NCBI RefSeq assembly: GCF_964340395.1 | Contig: NC_135564.1 | Coordinates: 19,209,319 to 19,273,318, forward strand | DNA length: 64,000 nt | Origin: Glandiceps talaboti | Lineage: Eukaryota > Hemichordata > Enteropneusta > Spengelidae | Reading direction: 5' to 3' | In this document: piece after piece, positions 1-13,895 of the stretch | Numbering within the stretch: the first letter of the stretch is position 1 | Layout: every line of letters begins with the position of its first letter | The notes under the pieces: generated by a model | Told to the model about the DNA's origin: nothing | Database searches by the model: none | What the model saw: only the letters and a program-made list of their open reading frames with translations | Translations under genes and position numbers: made by a program

Positions 1-364
1 CCCCGTTTTTAGACTGTCACTTCATGCAATCACTATCTTAACCACGAATCATCACATTGTAGGCACTGAGGAGATTGAAGTTCCTGAAATCCATATCGAG
101 GTGAGTGTCAAACAATTGTTAAAGTAATTTTTATCTCATACTCTGGTAACAATTTTTGTTTCTGTCTTGAGTTGTCAGCGTAGTTTTCCCTAGTTTTGTC
201 CGGCGACAAATTATTTTTCTCGCGATCGATAACCGTGTTAATCATTTCTTTAGCACTGTCCCCCAACTGGTCAATTGTTACAGTGCAACCAAAACGTGCT
301 GCCCTGCCTAATAACACTGTGTTTTACCACTAATTCTGTACCTGTTATTATTTAAAGTGTGTAT

Positions 365-432
365 AAAACCTCACTTACCTTGGTGGGTCTCGAACACAGT
401 ACCTTTAGTTCTGTACCCAACTAACCAAAGAC
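365..432 (-). repeat. Possible tRNA-derived SINE head
   Basis: On the minus strand TGGTTAGTTGGG resembles a Pol III A box and GTTCGAGACC a B box, about 35 bases apart. No cloverleaf folds cleanly and the tail is unclear. Confidence 0.3.
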
Positions 433-1094
433 ACGGTTTATAATTTCACTACAAAGTGACATATATAAAAAGCAGGTGTCCATATCGAATTTGTTCATTG
501 ACATGAAAATGCGTAATAATGGAGCTTGGTCGATTATTTTCAGTTAATGTTCTCTAAGTTGACCTTTGACTATCAGATAAAGGTATACTCATGGATGTAC
601 ATGGGAAGATCCCCTAATGTATCTATAGTATAATCAAACACGCTTATAGAGTGTATGGTAGAAAAAGAAGGAAGGATGGGAGAAGGAGATACAAAAGACA
701 GTACTGCCACAATCAAAATCAATGCTTGAATCAATTCACATCTTCTTAACATTTCAATATCTTCTTTTTGTATTTTACAGACAGGTATAACTTTGGCGAT
801 TAAGGTTATTATCATAAGTTGTACAGTTTTACTAGTCGGTAAGTAGTCAAGTTATTCTGTATTAAACTTTGGTTTATCCAAGGACCAATCAGGTAGATAC
901 ATTGCTTATTACTCTGAAAATGGTATGGTTATAGATGCACATTTCCACTGTGCAGACAAAAACCGCTAACGATTCCCCGGTCGCGGTCTACAGTCTTTAC
1001 GGATGACTGCATGGCATCATTCTTTGGTCTGGACCAACTTTTCATATAATCTGCTAGATGTCTGTTTTTCATAACTAGATGAGCCAATATGATT

Positions 1095-1099
<5 letters not shown>

Positions 1100-1168
<69 letters not shown>

Positions 1169-1175
1169 ATATATA

Positions 1176-1251
<76 letters not shown>
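1100..1251. repeat. (TA)n array
   Basis: About 150 bases of TA with two GATATATATATGA-type interruptions near the middle. Confidence 0.95.
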
Positions 1252-1254
<3 letters not shown>

Positions 1255-4200
1255 AGACGACTGTTTTTCCTCACATAAAGTTTAATCATAATCCAAACTG
1301 GACATCAAAACAACAAGTACGACTAAAGAAATCCCATTTAGCATTAACACATATTTCACCTTTTCTTATATATTCCACTTCATATAGTCGGCACAGCTAG
1401 TCTTATTGTTATTATGAAGAAACTGGCACTAAAGAAAAGACAAGTATCTCAAATGGGTGGCAACCAAGTTGCGATTGAAATGGTTTCTTCGAAATCGAAA
1501 GATGCAAGTGGTGGGCCTCAACTTGAACCTGGCATGGTCCTTAAAACAGCATGGATGTCTAACTCTGCCGAGACCGATGCGTAAAAGACATAAAGTCGCG
1601 ATCGTCTAATCTATCCGTCTTTCTGTTTTAACTGCTCGAATGAAAATAGACTGTACATCGATATGACCGACCAATTTCTCTAAAATAACAAGTTCTTAAA
1701 ATGTCACAACACTTTTCCATATGAAAACTTCTTTTTGGTATTTTGGGCGTGGGGTTCTTTTTTTGACAGAGAATGACAATGCTGACACCAGGTTTAAAGA
1801 CGAGAGCTTTCATTACCAGTATGACGTCTACTAAAATCCTAGATGTGTCTTTACGTTTCATTCTTTATACACGTTTGTCGAGGATTCGGTTTTGGCGAGA
1901 CAGGATTCGATTATTTAAATTACGTATGATTGGATACTAACCTAAAGATATCTTTGGGGTATTAAAGTTGAAATTTCCTGGTTGCGTAATCTACATTAAT
2001 TGTATTCGACAACATGTCTTTTGTGTTATTTGAAGATATATTTCCAACACAGCGCGCATGTAATGTGCTATTAATTGATGTCCTAAATAAGGTCCTACTA
2101 TGTCGTCAGAAAGGTTATCCATCATAATTTTAGGGAAACAATTTTAATGGGCCCTGATAACAAACTTGCAAAATTATTGTGCAAATTTAAAATTGACCTT
2201 GAAAGTCAATGCCAGAAGTCTGTCCAAATAGTAACCCCAACTGCGATAATGAGCAGGTACATATTTGAATGATGTCGCTAAGGTATAAAATATTCGGGAT
2301 TAGCCATTATTATAGCAAAAGGATAAACTGCATACGAGACGATGTATGTTGTGTAACTGGAACATAGACTTTATTTATCAAAGCCATGAGTTCGGTCACC
2401 GCTGCACCGTCAAAATCCAAAGTTCCCAAACATGCGACGCTATGGTCGTTACAATAATTAAATCCCACAAAGTCACGCATAGGAGATGAGCTTCCTGAGG
2501 TAACAATAGGTTATGCATAATTGTGAGCGTCATGGAAATAAAACAAAGAACACTATACTTTAACGTGAATGACATCTCCAGATACACGATATTAGGGCAC
2601 CCATGTGAGCCACTGCTATAAAAGATATTCATTTATTTAACTAGGTGTTTGGTGACATGTAATAAACAGCGTCGTTTCTGCACCCAAGCACAGTAATTAC
2701 AAATTCATGACATTGTTCTTTCTCCTCTAAGGCTTGTCCCAAGCCGTAAAAATGAAAATAAAAATACGACATTCTTCTCTCTTTAGACGAGATTTGTCCT
2801 CAAAGCTATTTAAAATAATTGACAGATTAAAACATAGATAAAATTCTGGCACATTTAGAACATGTGATCATTTCCGTCAGAAATTTACGTACCATAGTCG
2901 ACATTAATATGTGGTTGTATACGTATTTTAAGAAAATTTCACGTCATAGGACACATTACAGCTAGACTGAGGAGCAACTTCGTTGTACAATACTGGTTTA
3001 ATTCGAGGCCGAAATCGATTACCACTAAAACAATGCCATCCAACCCACAATATCCATGTGACCAGGGACATCATAGAATTAAAAATCTCTTCCAACCCCG
3101 TTCACAAACTCTCCCTGCATCGGTCCCAACCCACACGAAGAAAGCGCCTGATGGCTGGAAGTAGAATATTCGTCGATAGGAATTCTTGCCTCTTAAGTTC
3201 AGACATAAAAATAAACCAGTGAAAAGCGGCACCAGTCAATCGTATGGTCGTACATGGTGCTAATCAATCTGCTTACAATGTGCGTGATACGTTAATACAC
3301 AAACATTGGACGCTGTTTGCGTCAAGCTAAATCGAAGTATTATTCCAAATCATATTTACTGAGGACACTATTCTTCTATGTGCATTGAAGTTATACATTA
3401 ACACCATTACCTGTGTTAGTCGTGCTAAGGATGTTCTTAATAATTATTTCAGAAAAACGTCTTTACACATATATCATTTGGTTAACCTATTATATTTTTA
3501 AATGAATTTGTAAGAGTGTATACGTAATCAGATTTTGGTTAGCGGTATTTGTCATATATTGGTAGAAAATGTAGCGACATAATAAACTGATATGTTTGAT
3601 ATATTTTACTTGGCATCGGGTCAAAGTATATATTTTATACTTTCATATAATGGAAATGGCGCATTGTTTTAAGACATTTAAAATTTGTTTAGTTTAGGAA
3701 TACTAGTTAGGGAGATTTATTTTACATTTCATCTCCTCTTACCAGTAAAGGGATCTGTAACGTAAGGAATGACCTGCACAATTACATTACATTGACGTCA
3801 ACAAAAAATCTCACACTTTTAATTTACTTCAAAAGACACCTACCCCAATACACCATACTACGGTTACCGAAGTTCAGCAATTTTGTACTCATCTATTAAC
3901 TAGAACTGACCCTAACTTCCAGCCTCGAAAAGGCTTGCGACCACCGCTGGATTCTAGTAGTTGAACTATGAAACCGTTTATTTCTCTAATAAACGAAAGT
4001 TAGCGCTTTAGTTGAGTGTTGTAACCAGAAGAGTAATTTCCAGTTTTTATTGTATTCAAGTTTTATATTATTGAAAATAAATATCTGTCGGATATATATA
4101 AGTAACAGTGAGATGTTATATATTATAATTAAGCCAATATTTTGTCTGTGTAAACGAAAACTCAATACATCAATTGGATTATTACTAAATCCATAAAGGG

Positions 4201-4752
4201 CGAGTCGTACTCTAAAAAGTTGATTCAGAAGATTATGTTCTTTGTATTTTCCACCCTTAGGCTACCCCAATCTCACTCCATCCCCGCGTTCTACCTGTAT
4301 GTACAATGTATCATTTACGATGATACCTTCAGTAGAAGGTCGACGTCAACACTTTATATTATTCCAGTTTATACGTATTTTGTAACTTTGGGATATAGTG
4401 TAGGGGACTTTCTTTTGTTTTAAAGGTTAAAGAGATGTGTTTCTGTGATGTGTTGTGTAATTATCTTTTTTAAAATTATAATATAATCGTCATATCAGAA
4501 AAAGACATATGGACTGGACTCATTATTGTGTTCAAGACGACACACATTGACATGTTTTGCATAGTTCACACAATGCCTGGCCGTATTCGGGCCGTAGGGT
4601 TGTTTTGTAGCAACTGTTTCCTGAGCTATGCAACGGCTTATATATAGTTGCTGAATAACAACACTGGGAGTATCACTGAGTCGTAATTTGTCCAATTATA
4701 GCCAGGCAGTAAATCACAAGTTTACAAAACGTTAACATTATATTCTCATATA

Positions 4753-4939
<187 letters not shown>

Positions 4940-5514
4940 CAGAGACAATGTCATTTCACGTTTCTCATAAATGCCTAACTGACCGGAAAATTGTCCTCCA
5001 AGCCCCCTCTAGCTCTGATGAGTCCTATTTGGCATTTAATAAACCACACAATTGATTCCTAAGTACAACAATATCATATTCATCTTCATATTCAAATTGT
5101 TGTACCGACGTCGACATATATCTCTACTGTCCCTCTGTGAAATAAGCAATTAAATACGTAACGAACAACATTCGTGTTATATTATCAACCAAATATTCAC
5201 GTAGAGATGCTTACCACATTTACAAAAACGTCTCGTCGAATAACAAAACTTTATTTGCTCAATGTTTACGCATTTATTTTCACTGGTAGCAATGATATGA
5301 TGATGTAACGCTTAACAAAGGAATGTAAACAACAAAGTGGGGGAGGGGTTGGTGGTGGTAAAATAGTCGCAATTACGAGGGCTTGCCTCTTATGTCTATA
5401 TACTGTAAATGAATTACACAGGGGATAACGGACAAGCAGTTCAAAGTTTTGGCATTGATCTGTCTTGACCAACCTGATCCTCATCATAATGACAAATTGT
5501 ATAGTTGCAGCTGG

Positions 5515-5528
5515 CCACTAGGTGGCGG
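5515..5528 (+). promoter_or_regulatory. CTCF-type core motif
   Basis: CCACTAGGTGGCGG fits the CTCF core CCASYAGRKGGCRS at every position and is preceded by TGG as in the extended motif. CTCF is a bilaterian architectural protein (established). Occupancy here is inference. Confidence 0.5.
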
Positions 5529-5751
5529 TATGATTGGCCGATTTTGTCAGGTAGTGCAACGCCGTGTCATACACAACGGGCCTCTTTACGGCACCGTCCA
5601 GAACGTACCCACAAAAGGCAGAATATGTACTCTGGCTTGTGAGAATGAGGTATTGTACCACAGATATGAATAGGACATTACTATTGCAAATCTATTAGTT
5701 AAATTTACAGATAAATACAAGGACAACGCGGCCTGCCGTCAAGTATCAAAG

Positions 5752-5755
<4 letters not shown>

Positions 5756-5808
<53 letters not shown>
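5756..5808. repeat. (GT)n microsatellite
   Basis: About 26 uninterrupted GT units, potential Z-DNA, ending in a GTGGTGTGG variant. Confidence 0.95.
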
Positions 5809-5809
<1 letters not shown>

Positions 5810-6240
5810 TGTGGTGTGGGGATTAATTATTGTTACTCCAATTAGCTTCCTACGTACATGCAATTTTGCAAAATAACCTAATACCTGACAGGTATACATG
5901 TATATTGCACCCTCACTCTCCCCTACATATACTCCTATAGCTACAGTTTCTTCACCATTTTCACATTTTAATGATACAGAATTTGAGTTGTTGGTGGTGT
6001 ATTTTGATGCCCAGCAACCCAGTGTAATGATCAAACTGTTATAAACGCCAAAACTAAGAAACCAAGTTGTACAGAAATATAAATGTGCTGAATTTCAAAT
6101 TACTACCAACAGCAATAATGCTCAATTCAATTTGAACTCATGTGTAGAACGGTCATAACATGGTCCACTGTATTACATAATCAGATTGATTGAATATTGA
6201 TGAGTAACATTTCACAAGTATTAAACGTAAAAGCAAACGT

Positions 6241-6296
6241 GTGTTTTTGTTTGTTTAGTTGTTTGTTTGTTTGTTTGTTTGTGGGGGGGGAGGGGG
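6241..6296. repeat. (GTTT)n and G-run
   Basis: Several TTTG units followed by a G-rich tract (eight G, A, six G). Confidence 0.9.
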
Positions 6297-6581
6297 GCTA
6301 CTGAAAGTAAATTTCCCAGACGGTGGTTGGGGTTGGTCCGGGGGTTAGTAGTACAGTTGTGAGCAAGGCCGTGGAATGGAGTTATTCAAATTTGTAACTG
6401 TTAAGTGGCCTTTCCCCGACTATCCATTGCCGCCTCCCTAACTACACACTGTTCGTCAACGACTGCTGTTATCTTCAAAATCTTTAGTTAGAATTACACA
6501 CAAAATACACAATGAAAATATTACATTGACACACACTTATAAAAACTAGTTTAGTAGCAACAAACCTACGGCAATGACGAC

Positions 6582-6638
<57 letters not shown>

Positions 6639-6671
6639 GATGATGACGATGATGGTGATGATGATGATGAC

Positions 6672-6728
<57 letters not shown>

Positions 6729-6990
6729 AGTGGTGCTGATGGTAGTGGCAGTGATGATAGTGTTAATGATGGTGGAAGTGATAGTGGTGATGATGGTGGC
6801 GACGATGCTAATAGTTTAGGTGGCGGCGGTGGTGGTGGTGGAGATGGTGGTCATGGCAATGATGGTGAAACTAGTAGTGGTAATGATGGGGTAATGGGGT
6901 GCTACTGGTGTTTGCGGTGGTGGTGATTTTGGTGGTAATGGTCCGGTGTTGGAAGCAGTGGTGGTGGTGAAAGTGGTGGCAACGTGAAAT
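6582..6990. repeat. (GAT)n trinucleotide array with GGT-rich decay
   Basis: About 145 bases of nearly perfect GAT/ATG repeat, then some 260 bases of degenerate GGT/GAT purine-rich sequence. Open frames through it (poly-Met, poly-Asp) are repeat artefacts. Confidence 0.93.
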
Positions 6991-7918
6991 TTATTGAGCA
7001 ATATTTAAGGAAGGGTATGTTACAACTTATGATGTATTTTATACTCGCTAACATTTGACAAATTGTTTCCCGCCATTAAAACACAGTTTTGTAATTACAT
7101 ATAACTAACACCAAAGTAGGGCAACTACAGTCTGCAACTGGTACCGATTGGTGGCAATCACGGCGGACATGTTTATAATGTATTTTATAGTTTTGTCTTT
7201 TAACAACCACGGAATTCTCTGTCCAGCGGCCAGAATACCTTATAACAAAAATTCTAGTTCACACACTGAAAGCACTTACTCAAAAGAATGCATGGCTACT
7301 GTTCAAATAAAATAACTTCGTGCGAAATGACTACAGTTTTGTATATGTTTGACTAGATTTATACTTTACCAAATCGTTAGGATGTTTTCAAGATAAGGTT
7401 TATCACATACACAGTTACCAAGGCGACAAGTACATTGAACTAGTACTTTGTATTTCTCAAATCAACAACAACCAACCGTGCCCCCCACAAAAAAACCAAC
7501 ACAAAGCAAAATACACATACAAAACAACAACATAAAAAAAACGCTTTAATTTTGAACTTGGAGCACAGATTCAATTTCATTCCGCCTTGTTGGTATTTTT
7601 GCTGGACTTTTCTGAACTTTACACGATGTTCCATATTATATAAAATTAGATTTATTGATACACAACCAAGTTACGTTTTTCATGGGTACGTTTTGACAAC
7701 GTGACTGAAAAGGGTGGAGAGGGGGGGGGTTCGCTCCAGTCACGCCTTGGACAAATTGCTCACCACAGCGCAATCTAGTGGTGAACAATAATAATAATAT
7801 TATTGAAGAATTAGAGTAGTGTTTTCGGGGGGAATTCCCTTCAAATCATGGACTGGGATGAAAATTTGTCAAAAGTAACATCTTTTTCTAAAGGTTTGTA
7901 GTGCCATCAAAAAAAAGA

Positions 7919-7933
7919 ATGTATGTATGTATG

Positions 7934-7965
<32 letters not shown>

Positions 7966-8007
7966 TGTATGTATGTATGTATGTATGTATATATGTATGT
8001 ATGTATG
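7919..8007. repeat. (ATGT)n array
   Basis: About 22 ATGT units with two ATATGT interruptions. Confidence 0.95.
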
Positions 8008-8041
8008 AGGTGAGTGTGTGTGTATGTGAATCGTAGTGAAT

Positions 8042-8150
8042 ATGTAACCTTTGACCTCTCAAGAAATACATTCAGACAAATTGGTGAGAAACTTTCCCCG
8101 TGATATAAACCACCACCACCACCACCACCACCACCACCACCACCACCACC

Positions 8151-8186
<36 letters not shown>

Positions 8187-8205
8187 TATAATTGCAATCT
8201 AAATA
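8042..8205. repeat. Direct repeat copy 1 with expanded (CAC)n(CAA)n
   Basis: It begins CTTTGACCTCTCAAGAAATA, a segment repeated at 8503. About 40 bases of CAC then 37 of CAA/AAC follow at 8110-8187, then ATAATTGCAATCT, also found after copy 2. Confidence 0.8.
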
Positions 8206-8407
8206 TCTATAATATTGTATGTTTACGTTTGTACGGGGACAGAAAATATTAATTTATATACTTACTGAAATTCCGATTGTTGCAACAATGATAGATCATA
8301 AGTCATTGCAATATCTGTATTTAATATATAATTAGTGTACATCATGTGAATGTCTGCCAATCATTTACAAGGAAATAATCGTACCCATTTGAGTTATATA
8401 TTAGAGA

Positions 8408-8421
8408 GCGCCATCTAGTGG
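8408..8421 (-). promoter_or_regulatory. CTCF-type core motif, opposite orientation
   Basis: The minus strand reads CCACTAGATGGCGC, a perfect match to CCASYAGRKGGCRS. It faces the plus-strand match at 5515, a convergent arrangement. A weaker relative (CCACTAGATTGCGC on the minus strand) lies near 7770. Confidence 0.5.
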
Positions 8422-8497
8422 CGAAGATTCATGTCAAATATTAAACACCATGATTGGCTGAATTCACTCATACACTGAACAGATCTGTATGCAAATA

Positions 8498-8612
8498 TGT
8501 CAGCTTTGACCTCTCAAGAAATACATTCAGACACATTGGTGAGAAACTTTCCATTTATAAACCTGTCGGTATAAAAAAATTTGACAACAACAATACATAA
8601 TTGCAGTCTCAA
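8498..8612. repeat. Direct repeat copy 2 (unexpanded)
   Basis: About 50 bases nearly identical to copy 1, ending GGTGAGAAACTTTCC, then a short AACAACAA stretch and ATAATTGCAGTCT. It lacks the long CAC/CAA expansion of copy 1. Confidence 0.8.
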
Positions 8613-9285
8613 AAACACTAATTGGTTAAAAGGTCTCGTTTGAGGAAAATTTCCGTTCAAAGAATTTCCATGGTTGGGTAATCTTTACATATACAAATAA
8701 CTCAATATATCTCCTACTGTGACTCAATTCGATACAAAACTGAGATATGCCTGCTATAGTAATAAACTGATGTGTTTAGCGACTTTTTAATGGTTTCTGT
8801 CAGTTAATGAACCTCCTATTCTCGCGAAACTGTGTCACTAGTGAGGTTTATATTGAGTCGTAAGTGGTACACAAGTCTTTATTACTATTTTAGACGCCTT
8901 CATTTCCTTCAAACCGTGCGTATTTATTATGTAACGATTACTGACATTTAAAAGAGCTCACCCGGCTAACAAAATCGACTTCTTTCTACATATCAATGAA
9001 AAACCCCAAACCTAACAAGGAATCCACAGAAACTGAGATGATTAGTACAACACAATAGACAAAGCGCTTTGAATTGGGTGGAGAAAGATAGCTCTGTAAT
9101 TTGATGTCCTAAACGAATGCGCCATCTAACGTCCGACAGCGAAAGATATGAAATATATGAAATTAAAGACAAAACATGATTAAGGAATGATCTCCTAATT
9201 AGTTGTATAATTTCGTATCAGTCGATTAAGGACAGGTAGGTCCTGTAGCACATGTTGCTTTTTGCTTACACCTTGCCATCCAATT

Positions 9286-9369
<84 letters not shown>
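9286..9369. repeat. (TA)n array abutting palindrome
   Basis: About 80 bases of TA ending exactly where the 9370-9501 palindrome begins. Confidence 0.95.
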
Positions 9370-9373
<4 letters not shown>

Positions 9374-9501
9374 AAATACACAAGTTATGGTACGGAGCCG
9401 TTACTCAGAGTTTCACGCTTGAATACGATCTTCGGCCGAAGATCGCATTCAAGCGTGAAACTCTGAGTAACGGCTCCGTACCATAACTTGTATATTTTGT
9501 G
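9370..9501. repeat. Near-perfect 132-bp palindrome (66-bp arms, no spacer)
   Basis: The two 66-nt arms meet between 9435 and 9436 (TTCGG/CCGAA) and differ at two positions. One arm alone recurs at 24456-24526, again beside a TA array. The arm contains GAGTTTCACGC, shared with the palindrome at 22296. Confidence 0.95.
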
Positions 9502-9662
9502 TAATACAGCTCTACTTCTCAGTATTGAGCGCCTTTCCTTCAGTTTATGACTTACCTCTTACACTGAATTAGTATATATTCGCTGACGGTCCTTTTAAAA
9601 TTGGTAAAATGGAACGTAGTGTAAATCCATAATGAAATAACAGACTCGTCTTATTTGATTTT

Positions 9663-9664
<2 letters not shown>

Positions 9665-9750
<86 letters not shown>
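9665..9750. repeat. (TA)n array
   Basis: About 85 bases of uninterrupted TA, about 160 bases after the palindrome. Confidence 0.95.
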
Positions 9751-9752
<2 letters not shown>

Positions 9753-10174
9753 TACACATTCTTACACTTATAATATAGACAAACATAAACTTAAATTTAC
9801 CTACCACATCATATATGTGTGCTAGATATTACGTATGACGTCACTCTGCATTTGTTCGTTGTGTTAGTCAATTACTGGAGATCAAGAAATGTAAATTTTT
9901 TATATTGCTGTATCATAATGAACAATCAAGACATTGTAAATGGACTGAACGATTAAAATGTTTTATTTTATTTCATTTAAATCATGGCTTATAGAAATAA
10001 CCCCTTTTAAAATCCGCATTTATTGTTCACTTTAGTCACCGAGAACAGAATGTAACAATTTTATGGCACATGTTAGTTAAGTTGAGCATTTTAATAGTAA
10101 TTGGATTTATAGTCTGTCTGCTATATTTTTTTTTCATCTGATAAGTTATCGATACTGGCAATTTAAATGGCATG

Positions 10175-10380
10175 ATTCATTCATAACCATGACAACGCCT
10201 ATGGTATGTGTTTCGCGTAATGCACTCTTGTAGTGGAGTAAATCCGAAACAATTATTAAATTAAAGTAAGGTGTTTAACCTTAGACACTGAAAATACTCT
10301 GTGACGATTTTAAAGCTCCAGTTATATTTGGCAATTTAATATTTAATTGTTGGTATTCATTCATAACCATGACAACGCCT
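10175..10380. repeat. 26-bp identical direct repeat at 180-bp spacing
   Basis: ATTCATTCATAACCATGACA plus ACGCCT occurs at 10175-10200 and 10355-10380. GGCAATTTAA precedes both, so an old 180-bp tandem duplication is likely. Confidence 0.75.
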
Positions 10381-10492
10381 TTAAAATACACATTTAGAGT
10401 AAAACAGTGTTAAGTGGAACAAGACCTTGGTTTATATGTGTGTACCTCTTTGTGTAATCTGCTACACTACTATTAACAGTAAATGTGGGCCT

Positions 10493-10553
10493 ACACACAC
10501 ACACACACGCACACACACACACACACACACACATACACACACACACATACACA
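10493..10553. repeat. (CA)n microsatellite
   Basis: CA units with a few CG and TA variants. Confidence 0.93.
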
Positions 10554-10712
10554 CATGCGATAGCATATATGCGGTATACATGCTATATCAGATATCAAAC
10601 AATGATCATAGATTAAATCATTGTACTACATAAGTGTGTGTACACCAATGTCACGAACTTGACATGTATGAAGCAATACCACTTAAAATAGGTACTAGTA
10701 AAATTTGAAGCT

Positions 10713-10714
<2 letters not shown>

Positions 10715-10799
<85 letters not shown>

Positions 10800-10823
10800 G
10801 AGAGGAGAGGAGAGAGAGAGAGA
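10715..10823. repeat. (GA)n microsatellite
   Basis: About 80 bases of GA then AGAGG pentamers and more GA. Confidence 0.95.
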
Positions 10824-11428
10824 ACTCCCTGAAGCACTTTTCCAATCGTATTATAAAATGAGATACATGTATTCACACCATTAACGTAATAAGACATGTG
10901 TACAGCTGTTTTGAATCGTTTTACTAAAGCGAAATTATGCTACCAACATCTATGAAATATGATTATTACAACAATTTATGGCCCCCAAAATAGCATTAAA
11001 ATGGCTTATGTCTTTAGCACACTTCGCCGTAATCATGAAGATAAATGATCGAAGCGCCATCGAATCAATCAAATTGTTGTTTGCGTCACTGACACTGTGA
11101 GGATTACGAGGGGAACGACGTGTTACTTGGGGCATATGTCTAAATTTAACACTCCTAGGCATAGTAGAATAGTCGCAAATTACACAGAGACTTTCATAAT
11201 CAGGCAAAATTGAATTTGCAGAGCAGATGTGCGGCGCCTTAATAGAACGAATGCAGACTACACTGTTGGCGAGTAGACAGTAACTGCATTGAAAACGGCT
11301 TGCCTTTGAGCTTCGAGTTAAATCATTCAATTTAAGGAAAATGATTTCCTCACATGGCGTATGAATAAATATGAGGCGGAAACTCGTGACGTAAGAAATC
11401 AGAGCAGATGCATATTGTAGATTCATCC

Positions 11429-11431
<3 letters not shown>

Positions 11432-11492
<61 letters not shown>
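11432..11492. repeat. (GT)n microsatellite
   Basis: About 30 uninterrupted GT units. Confidence 0.95.
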
Positions 11493-11494
<2 letters not shown>

Positions 11495-11773
11495 TCGCTC
11501 GTATATTAGCTGTGTATTGTATGAAAATCGATTGGAAGTATTCTACTAACATTTCATTAAAACATTCGTAACTACCACTTGCTATTAGCAGAATTCAAAT
11601 GGTGTATTCGATGACATAATTTGTTGTATGTATATTAGAATGTGGAGGCAACCCATGCCGTACATTCAACTATACTGATGACGAGATGATGACGATTGCT
11701 AATGCTACTCCAGCAATGCATTGCAATAAATGAGAATAATTTAATCGCGGTTTTATGTAAGTCAGCAACATTG

Positions 11774-11925
11774 AACGAACGAACGAACGAACGAACAAAC
11801 AAACAAACAAACAAACAAACAAACAAACAAAACAAAAACAAACAAACAAACAAACAAACAAACAAACACAAAACAAACAAACAAACAAACACAAGCAAAC
11901 AAGCAAATAAACAAATGAATAAATT
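11774..11925. repeat. (GAAC)n/(AAAC)n array
   Basis: Four or so GAAC units grade into a long AAAC/CAAA array with single-base interruptions. Confidence 0.93.
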
Positions 11926-13683
11926 AACATGTTCACCCAAGTAACTCATCAACTTGTGCCACTTTAGGTTCTAATATACACTACACCACTTCACTACAGA
12001 TTTCATTTTTGTCAATCTTAAAATAAAAAATGTGACCGCTACTAGTTAAATGTTGAGGAGTTGTTTGGTTGCAGAACATATTAATTCTGATAACCTTACT
12101 CAGTAGCTCAACAAGTGATACAGTGATCTACATTGTAGTGCAGTATCACCAGGCTATCTCTCAACATTATGTTAATCATAATGTTTGTATACAACAGCTT
12201 ACAACTCAACATGTGAGGTGGCGATCTACATTGCATCATTGTATCAATATCACGATATGCTAATTATGTGGTGTTCTTACACAACAAAACTCAACATATC
12301 TTATACTATGGCTAGACCGACCGACTTGGCCAATCAGAGGCCTTGATTTCGGTTGGTTATATGGAGCCATAACCCACTCTTTCTTAGGGGTGTGACCTAT
12401 ATTACGCTCAGCACTCAATTTGCATGCAACAAATTACACAAAATTTTGAAAAAGATCCGTTTGAGCCAATCACGCCGTAGTATAAGTAAGATAGACAACT
12501 CGTTCTGTAGGGTTATGTGCCAAAAACTCGGGGCTACACCCCCTCGTTCATCGGCACATAATCCTCCCGAACTCTTTCACTATCTATTACATAGTGAGTG
12601 ATCTACACTGTATCGCTAAGGGAAATCATGAAGCCACCGTAACCCTGGCAACGAATCTCATACATCTCTCTCTACACTTATAAGATGACGCGAGAATATT
12701 GCAGATTGTTTTTATGAAAAATAAAACAAACATTGAAACTCTCTCCTTGATCACTCCTAATTCTTCTTATCTCGAACCAATGACATTCAAATCCCAAATC
12801 CGATTTTGTTATTCAATGCATCCGATCCCAGTGAGATACAAAGGAGAATGAATTAAAAAAATATATAAAGATAACTTGTAGAATGTAAATAATGCATGGT
12901 TTTCATCAGACGACTAAATTTATCCATTATATACCTAAAGTCCTAGCCATTGCCATTATCTTTTCGATTCTATCTTGATCTCCTTGGATGACTCATCAAC
13001 GATTTGAGGAACGAAAAACATATAACTCGTTTCTATAGAAACAGACTTTCCATTATCAGCAATTTTATCACTCTGGCACTGAGATCACGTTGAATAAACT
13101 AAGGGTTATTAAACTGCTAAAAGGAAAATATTTTTTTTTCTCTCTCCAGATTTTCCTTTGTAGTGCATGCCTAGAGGAGAAGTGTGTGTTGTCTATTGTT
13201 GTCATGGTAAAAGGATGTCGCTGATGAGGATTCAATCATTGTAACTATGGTAACGATCATGATAGAAATAACTCGGATGTCAGTACAAGATGCCACAAGA
13301 CTGATTTCGTACTTGAAAAGGTAGTGATCTTATCACTGATTTATTCAAAATAGTTTCCAGTATTCCAATCTTTCAACAGATAACAACATTAAATAACAAA
13401 TTACTATCGATCAGAAAACTTCAGAAGAATATAATAGTGAGTCTCTCTCTACTATCAATCCTTGCAATGCAGTCTGAATAAATCATATGCAATCTACTCA
13501 CAACATCCAAATTGTGTTATTTTAGCAATTGTAATGCCGTGGATTACAAAAAAACTCAGACAGAATGCGTCAATTCGGTAGGATATGAATAAATCTCGTA
13601 TGATAGACAAGAATGCTGAACGAACCAAAAGTTAGTTAGAAATATATAATATTCTTTCAGAAAAAAAAACATGTTTGTCTTCG

Positions 13684-13803
13684 TATGTATGTATGTATGT
13701 ATGTATGTATGTATGTATGTATGTATGTATGTATGTATGTATGTATGAATGTATGTATGTATGTATGTATGTATGTATGTATGTATGTATGTATGTGTGT
13801 ATA

Positions 13804-13836
<33 letters not shown>

Positions 13837-13880
13837 ATGTATGTATGTATGTATGTATGTATGTATGTATGTATGTATGA
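13684..13880. repeat. (ATGT)n array just past the ankyrin 3' end
   Basis: Nearly 200 bases of ATGT with a GT core at about 13795-13820 and one ATGA variant. It directly follows the candidate polyadenylation site on the minus strand. Confidence 0.95.
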
Positions 13881-13889
13881 CGATAAATT

Positions 13890-13895
13890 TTTATT
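13890..13895 (-). terminator. Candidate polyadenylation signal of the ankyrin gene
   Basis: On the minus strand this reads AATAAA, about 330 bases after the stop codon. Just beyond it lies the (ATGT)n array 13684-13880, so the 3' UTR probably ends here. Confidence 0.45.

Noticed and set aside
6582-6926. Poly-Met/poly-Asp open frame
   Set aside because: It is explained by the (GAT)n repeat and its decay; no domain lies outside it.
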